From NCBI RefSeq assembly GCF_001039355.2, contig NW_019775966.1, positions 74,692 through 138,691 on the forward strand: DNA of 64,000 bases, given 5' to 3'. The stretch comes from Lingula anatina (taxonomy: Eukaryota; Brachiopoda; Lingulata; Lingulida; Lingulidae). Each line of letters opens with the position of its first letter. Position 1 is the stretch's first letter. The notes under the pieces are model-generated. The model did not search any database, had not been told where the DNA came from, and worked only from the letters and a program-made list of their open reading frames with translations. Positions 14,901-27,960 of this stretch are shown here, piece by piece. The position numbers and the translations under genes were made by a program.

Positions 14901-15774
14901 TGACTGTGGCTGAAACAATTACATCAGTCCCCCTACATCATCACGATGCTTCGATAACAATACAAGACACGGTAATTTAGGCATATTTCATGTAGGATAA
15001 AAAAATTGCTTCGAAAAGTACGCTTTATCTTTGGCCACCACCAATACGGCTAATCTCGCTTTTGGTCCCAAGAAACAAATCCACTTTGTCGTTTAATTAC
15101 AAAAGCTCTTGAGTTTTAACGACTTAAAGCAAATCTGAGACTCTTGCCCGGCAAAGTCATAAAACGAAACCTGGCCTTCTCTCTCGGTTGTCTCCACAGC
15201 ACGGGTGGTCTGCAAGGGCAAGAGAACAACCCCGCCATTAATTACGGCTTTAAATGACAGTGGGACAATTACAACAGATATCGTCCAATTTAACGAGTGG
15301 AATGAATCCCTTACTCGTCGTCTCGGGACAGTTATGTGTTTTTACGCCACATAAATTCAGTAGCCGTGGAACGCTCTGAATGGGTTTCTGCAGCGTTCCG
15401 CCTAACCAGATGGACTAGCCTGTTTATTTTCAAGAACATGTATCTTTTTGGTGTTGGGGTTTTTGGTTTACACTTGCTAGTTCATTAGGCGCGCACCCTG
15501 CAAATAGAGCTTAGTCTAGTAACAATTTAATGACATTTTCTATCCATTTGTAAGTATACGAATTACACTACAGGTTCTACCCGTGATCTGCAGGGGCGTA
15601 GCAGACGATGATCTTCATTACGCACAACTCCATCAACGTTTGGCAGGCAGACGACGCTCTGGGAACGCAGCACTCGTTATTACCTCGTCAATTCTACATG
15701 AAATAACCAAGTAACACTCTAATCGTGTATACATTCAAATCTTTGGCAAGTCATATTTGCACTTAGGCCAGCTT

Positions 15775-15780
15775 TTTATT
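15775..15780 (-). terminator. candidate polyadenylation signal of foxF
   Basis: On the minus strand these bases read AATAAA, about 855 nt past the foxF stop codon. It is the first canonical hexamer I found downstream; ATTAAA variants occur nearer (16600-16605 and about 15915). The hexamer is common by chance in AT-rich DNA, so this is only a plausible 3' end. Confidence 0.3.
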
Positions 15781-16635
15781 ACTTTTCCTCCGAGACTTCT
15801 TCTCATTGGCACATAGAAAATTACACTTTATAAAAACACACTTTAAATAAAAATGTCACACGCAAACTTGAGTATAAAATATCACTCTACTATGGTACAT
15901 TATACCTTTTTACATTTTAATCTAACAAACTGGTGTTATTTTAAATAACAGATACACCGAGACAACATAAAACGAGAACTCAAATGGTGTGAAGTTTTTT
16001 TTACAGTAATCTAAAACAAAACGCAGTCCTATTTCACAGAAGGATAATAAAAGTTTCGTAAAAAATATTCCTGCATCCGCTTCCTCATTAATTAGTCAAT
16101 TTTCGAACAGTTTTGGAAGTGTTTTGGAAAATGGCTGTCTTATTTCCAAAGATATTCATTTCCTTATTGCGCTCCTGTGTTTTACTCTCTTGGAAATGAA
16201 TCCAAGCGAGCTGTGCGTTGTTATCCTTGCCACAGTTTTCGGCCCGCGGACTTATTTCTGGGGCGAAGACGCCTCATCCGCACGAAAGTCTCTTTCTCGC
16301 CTCCTGCCTCGGCCGGACGGTCTCTCTTCCGCCGTATGTGCGTCAGTGTTACGTAACGATCTCCCTCGACTTCCGTCAGCACGGCATGAACTTTTAGAAC
16401 GCGACGTTGGTCATAGGTAACCTTCCTCAAATGCCCATCATTTCTTGTCCTATTCACCCTCAAGATCATCATACTTTTGCACATTGCTTTCATTGTCATA
16501 AACTAGCTTTATGGTTGCTAGGCAACATCCCGATCTAACGTCCGCCCGTTGTTTTTTATAATCGTCCGTGGAAGAATCAATTCACACGACTTCTCTGCTT
16601 TTTAATCATCAAAGAAAGTCTCTAGACCCCGGGGA
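15781..16635 (-). other. probable foxF 3' untranslated region
   Basis: This follows the foxF stop codon on the minus strand. The part 16190-16430 is notably G+C rich and shows open frames on both strands (about 92-98 codons), neither resembling a known protein. Extent depends on which polyadenylation signal is used. Confidence 0.4.
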
Positions 16636-16790
16636 TCAAATCATACATTTGTCGTAATATCCGCCATGCTGCAGCGTGGAGCCCGGAGCCAGGGGGGACG
16701 GGACGGCGTTGACGGTGGGGGGTTGGAAGTAGGGTTTGCGGTCCTGCATCCCAGGGAAAGCGTTCTGGGGGTTGGTCTGGAGTCGCATAC
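16636..16790 (-). CDS. foxF: FoxF forkhead factor, exon 2 (C-terminus)
   Basis: Last coding exon of foxF, found by splice logic and not as a long ORF. On the minus strand a pyrimidine tract (CTCTCTTTCTTTCCAG) ends at 16791, and the exon opens with GT, completing the glycine codon left as a single G by exon 1 (both sides phase 1). It encodes 51 residues ending at TGA (16636-16638). Two features match vertebrate FOXF1/2 as I remember them: a DRKPYFQPPTVNAV segment lines up with DRKEFVFSFNAM, and the extreme C-terminus GGYYDKCMI resembles the vertebrate end (YQDIKPCVM). The C-terminal region of FoxF proteins carries transactivation activity, so this exon is needed for a complete factor. Joined to exon 1 it gives a 1203-bp reading frame including the stop (400 residues). 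Confidence 0.9.
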
Positions 16791-18147
16791 CTGGAAAGAA
16801 AGAGAGAGAAAAATTATTTCATATGATTTATGCTTTTGAATTAATTTACAATATCTTGTGAGAGAGAGAGAAAAAAGAGAGAGAATGAGGGGAGGATTTA
16901 AACTTCGTAACTGAAGGCATTTTACAGTTTTACTTTACTTTAGAAATGAGAAATGTTCAGTTTTATCTTTTTTTTATTTATCATGAAACAGATGCGCTTG
17001 TACAATATAGGCCGTGAAAAAGCAAGCCATATGGAGTACAGACAGAACAATATAAAGAAAATAAATGAAAACATATTATAAAACACGCAAAAAACGTACT
17101 AAATGGGTAACAGATTGTCCCTTCTCGTATAGTTATTCCAAAAGGTTATTCATATAAGTATCTTAAACTTCCGACCCAGCTTAGTTTCCCTGTCTTCACA
17201 ATTTGTAAATCAAAATTTGATTTTTCTGTATTCCCGTCATTATTCAGCACACTTATATTCATCTTTGTATATATTGTATTTTATACAAACATTTTTCGAA
17301 TAACATGTGTTTTTATTAACATTAATGTATCTATTTCGCTTGATAATCTAAGCTAAGAATTGGCACTGTTTATTTTTTTATGTTGATTCCTATTCATTAA
17401 TCTTTTTTTTCTCTTTTATGAAATATTATGTACATATTTTAATATTATAACTGATTCACATTACTTCATCTTTACATCTATCCTTATTTGAAACAGAATT
17501 TGAAGCAACTTTAAAACCTGCATTCACGTTATTTTAAAGTAAAAATCAATGAAGGTTTCTTCACAGTGAGGATATAGAGACGTAGAAACTATTCTATTAC
17601 AGTTTTGTCATTACTTTCACTCGGTGGTGTTTTCACCCTTCCGCACGTCGTCATCCATAAATCATCGTAGAAATGTTGACAAAAATGTTGCCGTAAAATT
17701 TCAAACAAAACGTCGTCAGACCTACTGACCAGGGGGGTATGGTCATCGTCTCCGGCCACTGAGAACCATCACATATCTGTTTTACAGGTCAGGGCCCTAG
17801 TATAAGTCATGCTTTAGAGACATGGATTTTGAGCACAGTGAATATTACTTCTGCTGAAAAATACCATATGGTTTGGTTAAGTTTGGTTCTGGGGCCTTGT
17901 ACATTTCTTTATTGTGCCCAGAAATATGTATACTGTAGCTGAAGGAGAGTTTTTCTACGACTTGACACAAGCCGGTCCTCACCAGTCTTTCAACGACTTT
18001 TTCAACCATTCTGTGATGACATTTCGAGGCAGCCACCCCTATCAAAATGGACACGGACGAATTTATGAGGAGCAAATAACCCGCCCATTACTGACAGCCT
18101 CCACCCACGCATGGAAGAAATTGTTTAAAAACAAGGCTAGCGTTTCA

Positions 18148-18270
18148 CCTATATTTCATAACGGCCATCTGCCAGCGTTTCTGAATTACGTCACCGTTTT
18201 GAAATTCGTCTATATTTCATATCTGCCATGTGCCAGCGTTCCAGAATTAGGTAACCAGTTTTTAAGAGCA
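18148..18270 (+). repeat. 61-bp tandem duplication
   Basis: The unit starting YCTATATTTCATA and containing GCCAGCGTT and GAATTA occurs at 18148-18208 and again at 18209-18270, with about a fifth of positions changed. An open frame of 120 codons (17914-18276) runs through it, but it shows no recognisable domain. Confidence 0.7.
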
Positions 18271-20303
18271 TTTTAAGTAGAATATTGTCAGTATCATCTT
18301 AAAGATAACATTTGAATGGCTCACTTCGCAGGCCATCTTCCAAAGGCCCTCACCATGAAAATAACTTTTGCTTTTGTTTAAGAATTCAACAACATCAAAT
18401 TTACCAAACATCGGAGGAAAGGCTATGCATTCCCGAGAAAGAAAACGATCTTTGGCCCAAGTGGTAACCTAATAACAAAACAAGTGTTTAATTTTACATA
18501 TCTTTCGTACAAATCTTTGTTTTCGTTTCTTTAATGCTGCTAACTCAAATGAGCATACCTCACGGTTAAAAAATATGTTGCTCATATAACCTATAATTAT
18601 TTGGAGAAATATAAAAAACTAATTAGCATTTTTATAGGTTTCTTCAAACCGACAATAGAACAAATATGTCGCTTAACAGTACTTTGTTTACATCCTATGT
18701 TTTTTAAAACTAAAACAAGTTGGAGCAAAACCTCAATCATGATAACAACGTCGATCTCTGGTCATGTGATGTTCGAGAGTAACGTGCATTTATTTAATTT
18801 GGCTGTGTGAAATCAGGTTTTTGTTCTATATTCTCCGGTTTACTTGTATATTTGTACTTCTATATTGGATCATTTATTCATTCATTTTCTTAAAAAGCGA
18901 TCGTTGAACAATAAAATCCTTCGAACTGGCGTGAGAACTCAAAATTACGCAACCTGGCACAGTGAATTATAACAAGTGGCAGTTTGATTCCCACATAACA
19001 TGACATCATGGCAGCATAGCAGTATCCTCGCAGGACTGGAGCTTACAACACTACCAGTGGCAGGCAACACTAATCTCTGGGATAAAGCCATTCTTGGCTG
19101 TCTAGATCACCGCGAACTGGTCTCCTCGGCTCACGGGTGGTCCAGGTAGTCGTAACAGGACCCGGGGAACGCCGATGATTAAAACAAGCCCTCATTTCAG
19201 AAAACTTAAGACATCTAAAGAGAATGACAGTCATTCAGCGTTCTTTGAACGACGCATATCTGCCCCGGCGGCGATAGTAACTCGAGCGCTTGCTCTTCAG
19301 TTTGAGGAAAAAAGTGGTTAATGCCACAGGCAGCGTTCGTCTTGCTCGCTGAAGATGTGCCTTACTTCCACTGGGTATTATTGTTAAGGATAAGCGTCAG
19401 TTGCCAAGAGTTGCTCGGATGAATATTGGCATCTGTCCACTGGGAACGCTGATTCCCGCCCTAAGTATCTTAAAATTATTACAGATTATAAAGCGTAGTT
19501 CACACAGTAATTACTGATCACTTCTTAATTGATTAATTGAGTCTGGAAGGGACGGCGGGGGAGATAGGATTAAATGTTCCCCAAAATACTACATTCAATT
19601 TTTAACATGACCGTGCGTTTTCACAGTACAGACGTGCAGTTGAATAATCGACGGCGTTTCTATTTCTGGTATTTTTAAATACAAATGTTGGTAACTTATT
19701 AGTGCAAGAGAACGTTTTATTCGGGGCAGCAAAATCTTTGTGTTTTAACGGTAATTGAATGTGAACCAAGAAAACGAACGCAGCTTTGGGACTGTTGTGC
19801 GGAAACCATAGAACCTAATGCGAAATATCTTAATTAGACTTCATTGCGCTGAAGTTATTCTTTCATTTACTTCAAGAATACAAAGAGAAAAAATCTCGCC
19901 TCTTTGAAATTGTGCCGTGTAGTAAGTCTCTAGTTGACACTAGTTTTCTTAATTCAAGCCGGCAGGGTCCACACGCTTGAGTAGTAAACAGTCAAATTGC
20001 TCAATTTAAACTTGCGGCAGTCGAACGCTTACAGCGGCGCTGCAAGAAGAGCACGGTTCTCGCACTGGCCAATGTTTGTCACGGCGTTGTGAAATAAATT
20101 TGGACATCTACCGCACACGATTTATGATAAAATGTGACTTCTGCCGAGAAGGCTGTCGGTTTTGGTTACCCTCTACGCTCAACTCTCGGGCACCTAAGAT
20201 CCATTAGTTACATAACGAGGCCTACCAGCCTTTCAAATTAAATTATCAATTAACTGAATTGTACGGCGGAGAGAGGTTTTGCGCTAAGAGGGTTGGGGCC
20301 GAT

Positions 20304-20558
20304 CTCACAAAAGAACTTTTCACCAAAAACTGGTCTCAAGTTTAAGACCAAAAATATATTCAACTTAAGTTTAAATAAACCCTTAGATATTCACTTTAAG
20401 TAATTTTTAGTTCGAAACACTTGCAATGTTTTCTCGCTGTAAAACGTGCGCAATATATCATTTAATTGGACTACTGATGATTAATTTTAGGTCAAATTAG
20501 ACTTAAGTTTTGGTCTAAAAGTTAAGACCAATTTTCGGGGCTATAGTGATGTTGTGAG
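20304..20558. mobile_element. MITE-like inverted-repeat element, 255 bp
   Basis: The element begins CTCACAA and ends TTGTGAG. Inward of these ends lie matching arms: ACTGGTCTCAAGTTTAAGACCA on the left corresponds to the reverse complement of TTGGTCTAAAAGTTAAGACCA on the right, and TTCAACTTAAGTTT pairs with GACTTAAGTTTT. The interior is AT-rich and non-coding, so it would depend on a transposase encoded elsewhere. No clear target-site duplication is visible. Diverged copies of the right arm lie at 36565-36612 and, inverted, at 59185-59230, showing that it is an interspersed family. Confidence 0.7.
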
Positions 20559-23500
20559 ACATGCCCGTGGTGGATGGGAAGCGTTCACTGCATGCTGCGG
20601 TCGCGCCTCGTTGGCAACGAGAACATGCTGGTGAGACGCCATGGGTCTGTTTTGGGGGATACTGATGCGGTTTTTCACCTACGCTTTGTTTTTCCATCAA
20701 AGATTTTCAGTGAAATGACAAAGTGATGACACATCGGTACTGCTACACTGTCGTTGTATATCTAATCGTCAAAAAACTTTGCATTCCCTCAAATATCCTG
20801 ATACCGTAAATACTGTGTGAAATTACACGTTTGTGATTTACATATCTTATTTTTTGAAAAATAGAATCAACTATTTATAATTATTGGTTGATTTCTTTCA
20901 GTTATACTTTCCTATATGAAAATTTTCTTGAAATTACAAATTAACGGCAAGTCTGCTTACTTGTTTCTTTGTATTATCTATACTTTATTTTCTAATCTCA
21001 GACGTGCTTGACAAAAAAAAGGGTTCCCTTTTTCATTCAATTTATTTTTCCGTCCTTTGCCTATCCCAGAAGGAGAATTAATCTTTATCACAGGATCTAA
21101 CGATATGCTCTTTATTCAAATGATAGCCGAGATATTGAAAATTTATCAATTAATATTTATTATAGTCAAATATTTTGTGATTAGTCGTGTTAAGATCATT
21201 ATAAATCTCTCTTATTTATAAATAAAGCTCGAATAATATCAAATAAGTTTTCACAAAGGTAACCATGGTAGCAGATTATGTTTACAGAAACATTTTCAAC
21301 AACTTGGTAAATATGCAGAAAAATGTTTCTTTGAATAAATAAAAAAAAAAAACAAAACAAATACTAGATCAGATATTACATTTTTGTGTCTGTGTCAAAA
21401 ATCATGGGTATGTACATAAAAATGATGAAAATTAAGTAGTGGGTCCTAGATTAAATGAAAATAAAAAGAGACAAATGAATAAATATAATATTTAATTTAA
21501 GTCATTTTGTTAGAGTTATATTCAGGGTTGGTTCTGCTGTGGGGTGCCCTGCAAAAACAAGGCAGAAAAACAAGCTATGGAATGTTTGGGCTGAAGACAG
21601 GTATGTGGAATCAGAAATAACGTGAGAAAGATTACCCCAAGTTAGGTCACTTCTCGGTCAGTATTTTCTCAGCTAATTGGTCAAGATGACCATAGGAGCG
21701 GCCAGCCAGCTGAATACACGGTGGACTTATTAAGCGGAACTATTTATCTTCTGGATTAACTCTGCAAAAATATTTATGCTATGTGCTGCTGTAATCGCTG
21801 TGAGACCAATATACGACCAACACTTCAATATTTCACCAACTTTTTTTCAAACTAAACAAAACAAGTGGTAACACAGTATTCCTAATAAAACTACTCAGAA
21901 TATATTTAATTTTTATTAGAGACTTTGGTTGTAGAATTTGGCAAATATAGAGTTTTTTAGCTGAAATTATACAAGATTTTTATCATATACCGCCACAATG
22001 GCCAGGATGAGAAATATCTTTATGGACAAAATATATTTTTCCTTCTCTCTATAAGTATATATATGCAATAACACTTGGAATGTTACAACTTAATTCACAA
22101 GACGAATATGACACTATATTTATTCTTTTCTGGTCTTCTAACAGCGATTGTATTTCTAGCAATCTGAGAAAATGAATTACTCAACGATAAATTGGGCAGA
22201 TAGCAGCTTGGGTCAAGATATCCCCAAGATAAGATGTCCAGCGTCAGACAGACCAGCGTCGGCGCAGAACTTTCTCAAAATTGTGTAACATTTAAAGGGA
22301 ATTTGAGATTTGATTTCAATTAATCAATTATTGTTTAATTGAAGGGCGTAATGCATTTTCCTTGCAAGGTTTCTTTGTCTGGGAAAAGTCAAGATCTAGA
22401 TCCAGTGACTGAATCACATATTATCAGTCCTTTTTCCACTTGATGTCTATTGAATAAGCTAGCGATCAGATAATAGCATTAGAATATACACATTTCTTAT
22501 CATAACGTTTTACACGCTATTTACTTGTCCATTTCAATTATTTGGAACAGGCACTAAATACACAGCTAAGACTTGAGTTGATCTTTGTGTCCTAATAATT
22601 CTTAAAGGCTCTTTTTATGTAGAGAAAACCTTTCACTGTCAAAAATAGAAATTAAAGAAATAGAAGAAGAAGAATTAATTCAAAATATTGAAATTTAATT
22701 TAAAAAAAAAAACAGATTTGTGATGATGCACAGTGTAAAGTTGTTCATAATGTAGGCCCTAATTTATGTATGGAACAGCTTTTCTTGTTTTTCAATATAT
22801 ATGAATAAAGGCCTATGTTTTGTGCTGCAAAAGTGATTTATATTTTCTTTATTACATATTTCATTACATGAAAAAGATTTATATCAATATGTAAATAAAT
22901 AAATGGATTTATTAAATGTTTGAAACCTGTTGCTTTCAGTGTGTATATAACCAACCACACATTTATACAAAATGAACAGAGGCGGATCCCATTGCTGAAC
23001 TTCATTTCATGAATTAAAGGCCACTCGCTCTAATTCCTGAAATATTTTTCTAAATACCTTGAGGTTCAGATTTGTCATAATTCTTCATTTTGAAAAACCA
23101 CCCATCATGAAAAAGGTAAAAGTGAAGAGATAAGCGACATTCATTAGTTCCCTTATTCCTGATTCAAACAAACTGTAAACAAAATGGAGCCTTGAAGGCA
23201 ACTGACGTAACTGGACTACCAATATTATAAGTGAAGAATTTACGATCAAGGACCACCTTTTCGTCTTAATCTGATCTTAACGATTTATTATTCCAAGAGG
23301 CATTTAAATAAACCCGGTCACTCGATATCATCACTAAGACAGACTGCCGGGGACCCATCTTCCTGTTACACAACCCGGAGATAAGTCCTGGAAATTTTTT
23401 TTCTGAGCCACCACTCGTCATTTTTACTATCACAGTAGAGGGAGGCTTTGTTTTTATCTGTATGCTGCTAAACAACATATCCGAAAAGTTCTTCTCTTCT

Positions 23501-26500
23501 CAAATCTCGATGAAAATATTTAGACTGTTATTCGGGGGTGGGGTGGGGTTGGGGGGGGTACATGTAGAAGTGATTACATTTACTGAATTCGGACGTCCTA
23601 CTGCTTTAAAATTATCTGAATGCTTTTTCATCACTGGTGCTTTTGAAGACCTCTCTAGTCCTTTCTGTTTTTTTTTTTCTATTTCCAACTCTTTCATTCC
23701 TTCTTTGGCTTACTGGGTCTAAACAATTCAAGCAATGTTTTAAGTTTTCGCGGTTTAATAAAATGTCACTATGACTTTTAATTTTATAGTTTGTTCTTTT
23801 GCTTACATTCTGTCACCATTCAGATATTAAGATTAGATATCGTACCCGTATCACAGCCTTTTGGTCGTAATAAATTGCCTTTCACTTCAATTTATAATCA
23901 ATCAATTTTTATTGTGTGACGTTATTTGTGACATAACACAAATTATGTTTATTACTTAAATATCGCTAAATAAAAATTTCGAAAAAAATTTTCTCCAATT
24001 ATTATTACTCTTAAAATCCTTTAAGAAAATAAGATTTTACCTGTTTATTCTGGGATCGCTATTCCTTACTTTAAGGCAAAAGAAAGAAAAAAACATAAGA
24101 GAGATGAAAACATGTAAAAGTGAACGCTATGGACCGGGTTAGGTAACGAAGCGGAAACCCCGAGGGGCAGCCGATCCATTAACTGAGAAGAAAACGTTGA
24201 AGAAGCCAGAAGTAATTTCTGGCGCTGATGATCCCGGATTAAATGAACTGATCTCCGCCCTTCACTTAGTGTGATGAGCTTCACTCGATTTTTTCACCGG
24301 TGGTCTTTTCATAGGTAAAGATTTCGAAACAAATTTACAAAATTTTCAGTGTTTTTTATTTGCCGCTGTTGTTTGTGTTTGAGTTGTAATGATATTGGCA
24401 TAGTTGCTCGTTAAGAAGAATTGTTTTTGAAATCTGTACTGGTATTTATAAAATATAAAGGGTTATTTTTTTAAAACTATCTGACTCTTTCTCTGATTCA
24501 TTCATTCATGCAATCAGACATCATTTATCCGTTGAGTAATTCTCTCTTTCCTTCCCTCCTCCTTTTTTCTGCAAAACATTCCCCATAATAAAGTCCCATC
24601 TCGTTACAAAAAATACCATGAACCAATGGAGTAATGTATTATGATAAGATATAAAAACGATCCATGTCTCGGCTGGGGATTCCGCCCTTTAACGGTGCAA
24701 GCGTTTTTATTCCTGCTGATTCTATTAAAACGTGGCTCGCTAAAACGTCCTCGCGCTATTTTCTTCTTTTTTTTTCTTTACGCGCTGGAAAAAAAGCCAA
24801 CAGCTTTGAGCGGTACGGTCGTTGCCACAGCTGCCGAGAGGATAACATTTCTTTTTCTAAACGAACATATTTCGGCACTAACGCCTCGAAGCTGAGCTTA
24901 CAAAAACAGGGTCTTTCAGGCACGAAATGTTCAAAGGCTACCGAATTGCCAAAGAAAACTGGACCCAAATCGAGCCACGAACTGTGTATATGTGTGCATC
25001 TGTCTCCAGCCGGTGTGATGTGGCTGAAATCACATTACTACGTTTTAGCAACAGCGGGTTAATAAAGGTTATCCTTATTTAGAAATAAATACTAATAGAA
25101 GAAATAATATTCTTATTAAATTGCAAATGTTTGCAATCGTTGCTCAGGTTAATCTTTTAAAGCAGAAGTTGCATTTTGATTTTGAATTAAAAATGCTGGC
25201 GAATTTTGACGATAATCAAGCAAGTTATCTGATGACGAACACCCAAACTACCTGTCTGTTCATATTAATTTCAGTACATTGAAATACTGAACCTGCAAGG
25301 ATTAAGATGTACACAACAAGTTTGCAATGTTGCCGAAGCCATAGCTATCGGGAAAATCTTCGGGGCCATTTTCTTAGTTACAAAACCCTGACGACAACGA
25401 AACAATCCGAGCACTGGATCGAGCCGAAAAATCCCCCACGGGCGTGAGCGCGTTTCTTCCACCCGGCGACCCCACACGCAAGTTAACCCGCAACGTGTAC
25501 GAAGGCGTGAACCGGATTATTGCGGCAAATCAGGCAAAAAAGAAGCAAATTCTTTAATACGAGGTCTGCTTCGCGAGTCGAGAGAAAAGGAAAGAGAAAT
25601 AAAACCCTACCCGGGCCTAAAGCTGGAAGCTTGGACTATGGGATTTCGTCTGAAAGCTAAATATACGCACTGATATGAGAAAAGATAATAGAGGTCTTGC
25701 TGGGCACGGTGTAGCAAAATTTAGTGAACAAACTAAGAGTTACTCTAATCTTCGGACCCTAACCTGTTAACGCAGTTGTTCCGATGATTAAGTATAATTA
25801 AATTCAGGAAAGTAAACTTTTGCTAAAGGTAGGCACGCAGAAGTAATAAATCGGTGAGTTCTAAATTGTTTTAGCGAAAAATGGTTTTATTTCTTGATAA
25901 CAATTTAATGTGTAACGCTTTTAATTAAAACTTCCTTAAATTAACAGACAATGTTAATATCATCTGACATTTTAGTCTTAAGCACTATGTGAACAAAGAA
26001 AAGAAACCGAAATCTGATCACAAACGATCATTCTACCCGACAAAAAATATCGGACACGAAAACCATTTAAATATAAATTTTTTGGAAAAATATATTTTAG
26101 ATTCAGTTCAGCGTGTGCCTGTTCTCCGGTTAAGTGTGCCATTCGGTTGAAAGCAAGTGTTTTACATGCCTAATTAGAACCGTTTATCTGTTCAGCGCCT
26201 ATGTTTATGATTTTCTTAACACAGTTTAGATATGAATTACAAAAATTTCGACGGTTTATAGTGGATCCCTGTTCAAATAAACGTTGAAGGACGATCCGTA
26301 AACCGGCGACGGCGAACATTTACTACAGGGATTGCGGTGTGAGTTTTATTTACTACGCGTTACAGCATTACCAGTGTTGGAATTCTCTCCGCTTTTTGCC
26401 CTCTTCTCTTTCTCCACCCACGTTGAGCCTTCGGTGACTCTGTATTTACTCTCAAAATCCAACACCTAAATATTAGTAAGAAATGTAAATTGTATACCGT

Positions 26501-27960
26501 ATTACGCGTGGAGGAGGGATTCGTCTAACGCCAAAAGTACACGGTAAGAGGTTTTTTATTCACTGTTTTGCTCGCCGTTTGGTGGTGACAGTTTTCTGCA
26601 AACAATTTTTGGCCACTTTTTGACCAAGTCTCTCAATAATGTTTAGATCTGGTTAATTTTCATTGATAATTCAAACGTTCATTCATAAATATTATACAAT
26701 ATATTATATAAACAGCAAAATCAAACGATTTTTACTGTGTTTACAAGATTTAAATTATGGTAACAAAATTATTAAGTGTGCAAATAGTATTAATTCCAGA
26801 TATGGAACAGAAGCTGAGCATGCTTCATAATTTCCACCGTACATTAAAAGTGTGAAAGGCCCTAAATGTTTCAACATTTTGTAGAAATTTTGTATGAAAA
26901 CAAGAATATATGTTAGTCGATCCTTTTTTGCTTCTTTCAAAGAAATCCATTTCAGAAATATTGGATTTTTTTTTTACCTAATATCAGTTTTCTTTAGTAT
27001 TCATGTCTTATTAAAATTTTAAGGGAAGCGGTGGGGTATAACTATTTGAAACTTCGGACAACTTTCAGTTTAAAAACTCAATTTTAGACCACTCATAAAA
27101 AAACAAAAGCACACCAACTTGACCATGATACCACTCATTATCGAAATTATCTTTTGAGTTTTGATGGAAAATCCTTAAACGTTGGAGTCGCAACATAAGC
27201 ACCTCGAACCACCGCAATTTCATAAGCCGATAATACGAGATTTGCCCCTACATCCCTCACTGACATTTCGCACATTTAAAACTTGGGTGGTTGTTGGTAG
27301 TTACGATTTACTTCTGTCTCTCGATCTTCTCTTGTGAAAATGTCAGAGTTAGCGATTAAGTTCCCTTTTCAATAATTGGATAGAAGCGAACTTACAGTAA
27401 CCCGGAAAAAATCGACAGCATGTTTGCAAATCGATCTTGTGTAAGATCGGGATTAGCCTGTAGTTTTTATGTCAACACAAAATCTGTGTAAAATTTGAGA
27501 ATTCCCCGATTTGTTTTTGTCCTAGATATAAAACCGACCGAAGGTGAATTACACGTAATAAATGTAGATCTTTTAGTGTGTTCTAGGGAAGTAAACAGGT
27601 TTTAGTGTTGCTTGCCTTCTCGATACATATAAAAATCCAGACATGAATAGAAGATCAAGGTACGATACACTGCCTACAATATACTATACAATATACAAAA
27701 TAGTTTTAAAGAATAATATATGTTTGCATGGTTGACATTTTTAGATGAAAGATATTTGAAGGCGTTTTCCCCACTAATTTTCATGGATTTTGACTAAAAA
27801 TAATAATGTAATAAAAGGACGCAGTTCTATTACACACTGCAACAAAGGCTCAAGAAAATAATATTCATTTCAATAAAAAAACAGAAAATTCCTACAGTGG
27901 TGTATAACTTCACCTAAAATGTCAACCCTACTGATACTGAGAAAAAGACGTTTTCTTTAC

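Larger units (their letters stand above)
6321..15774. other. intergenic DNA downstream of foxF, no gene recognised
   Basis: The stretch holds microsatellites (7025-7149, 9421-9545, 11776-11921), homopolymer runs (poly-C near 7789-7797, poly-G near 12301-12315, poly-T near 10482-10498 and 13869-13885) and one ambiguous base at 9693. The frame at 10931-11254 encodes a hydrophobic segment but begins with GTG rather than ATG and matches nothing I recognise. The segment 15030-15330 is unique sequence of higher G+C with several TAAT-type homeodomain cores and is a reasonable enhancer candidate by position, 1-2 kb beyond the foxF 3' end. Confidence 0.55.
16791..27960 (-). other. foxF: foxF intron 1 (11.17 kb)
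   Basis: On the minus strand the donor is CACAG|GTAAAG (GT at 27960-27959) and the acceptor is TTTCCAG (AG at 16792-16791), phase 1. Inside are a GA-rich stretch just inside the acceptor, a 61-bp tandem duplication (18148-18270), a MITE-like element (20304-20558), poly-G near 23534-23560, and G+C-richer unique segments at 24640-25060 and 25260-25640. No other gene was recognised on either strand. The size leaves room for intronic enhancers, but none can be proven here. Confidence 0.85.

Noticed and set aside
27914-27960. In-frame continuation of foxF exon 1 ([14 protein letters not shown] and stop), superficially like the vertebrate KEFVFSF segment
   Set aside because: It lies beyond a good GTAAAG donor, and exon 2 carries a better match (DRKPYFQ..NAV) together with the FoxF C-terminal end. 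An intron-retaining short isoform remains possible but unsupported.
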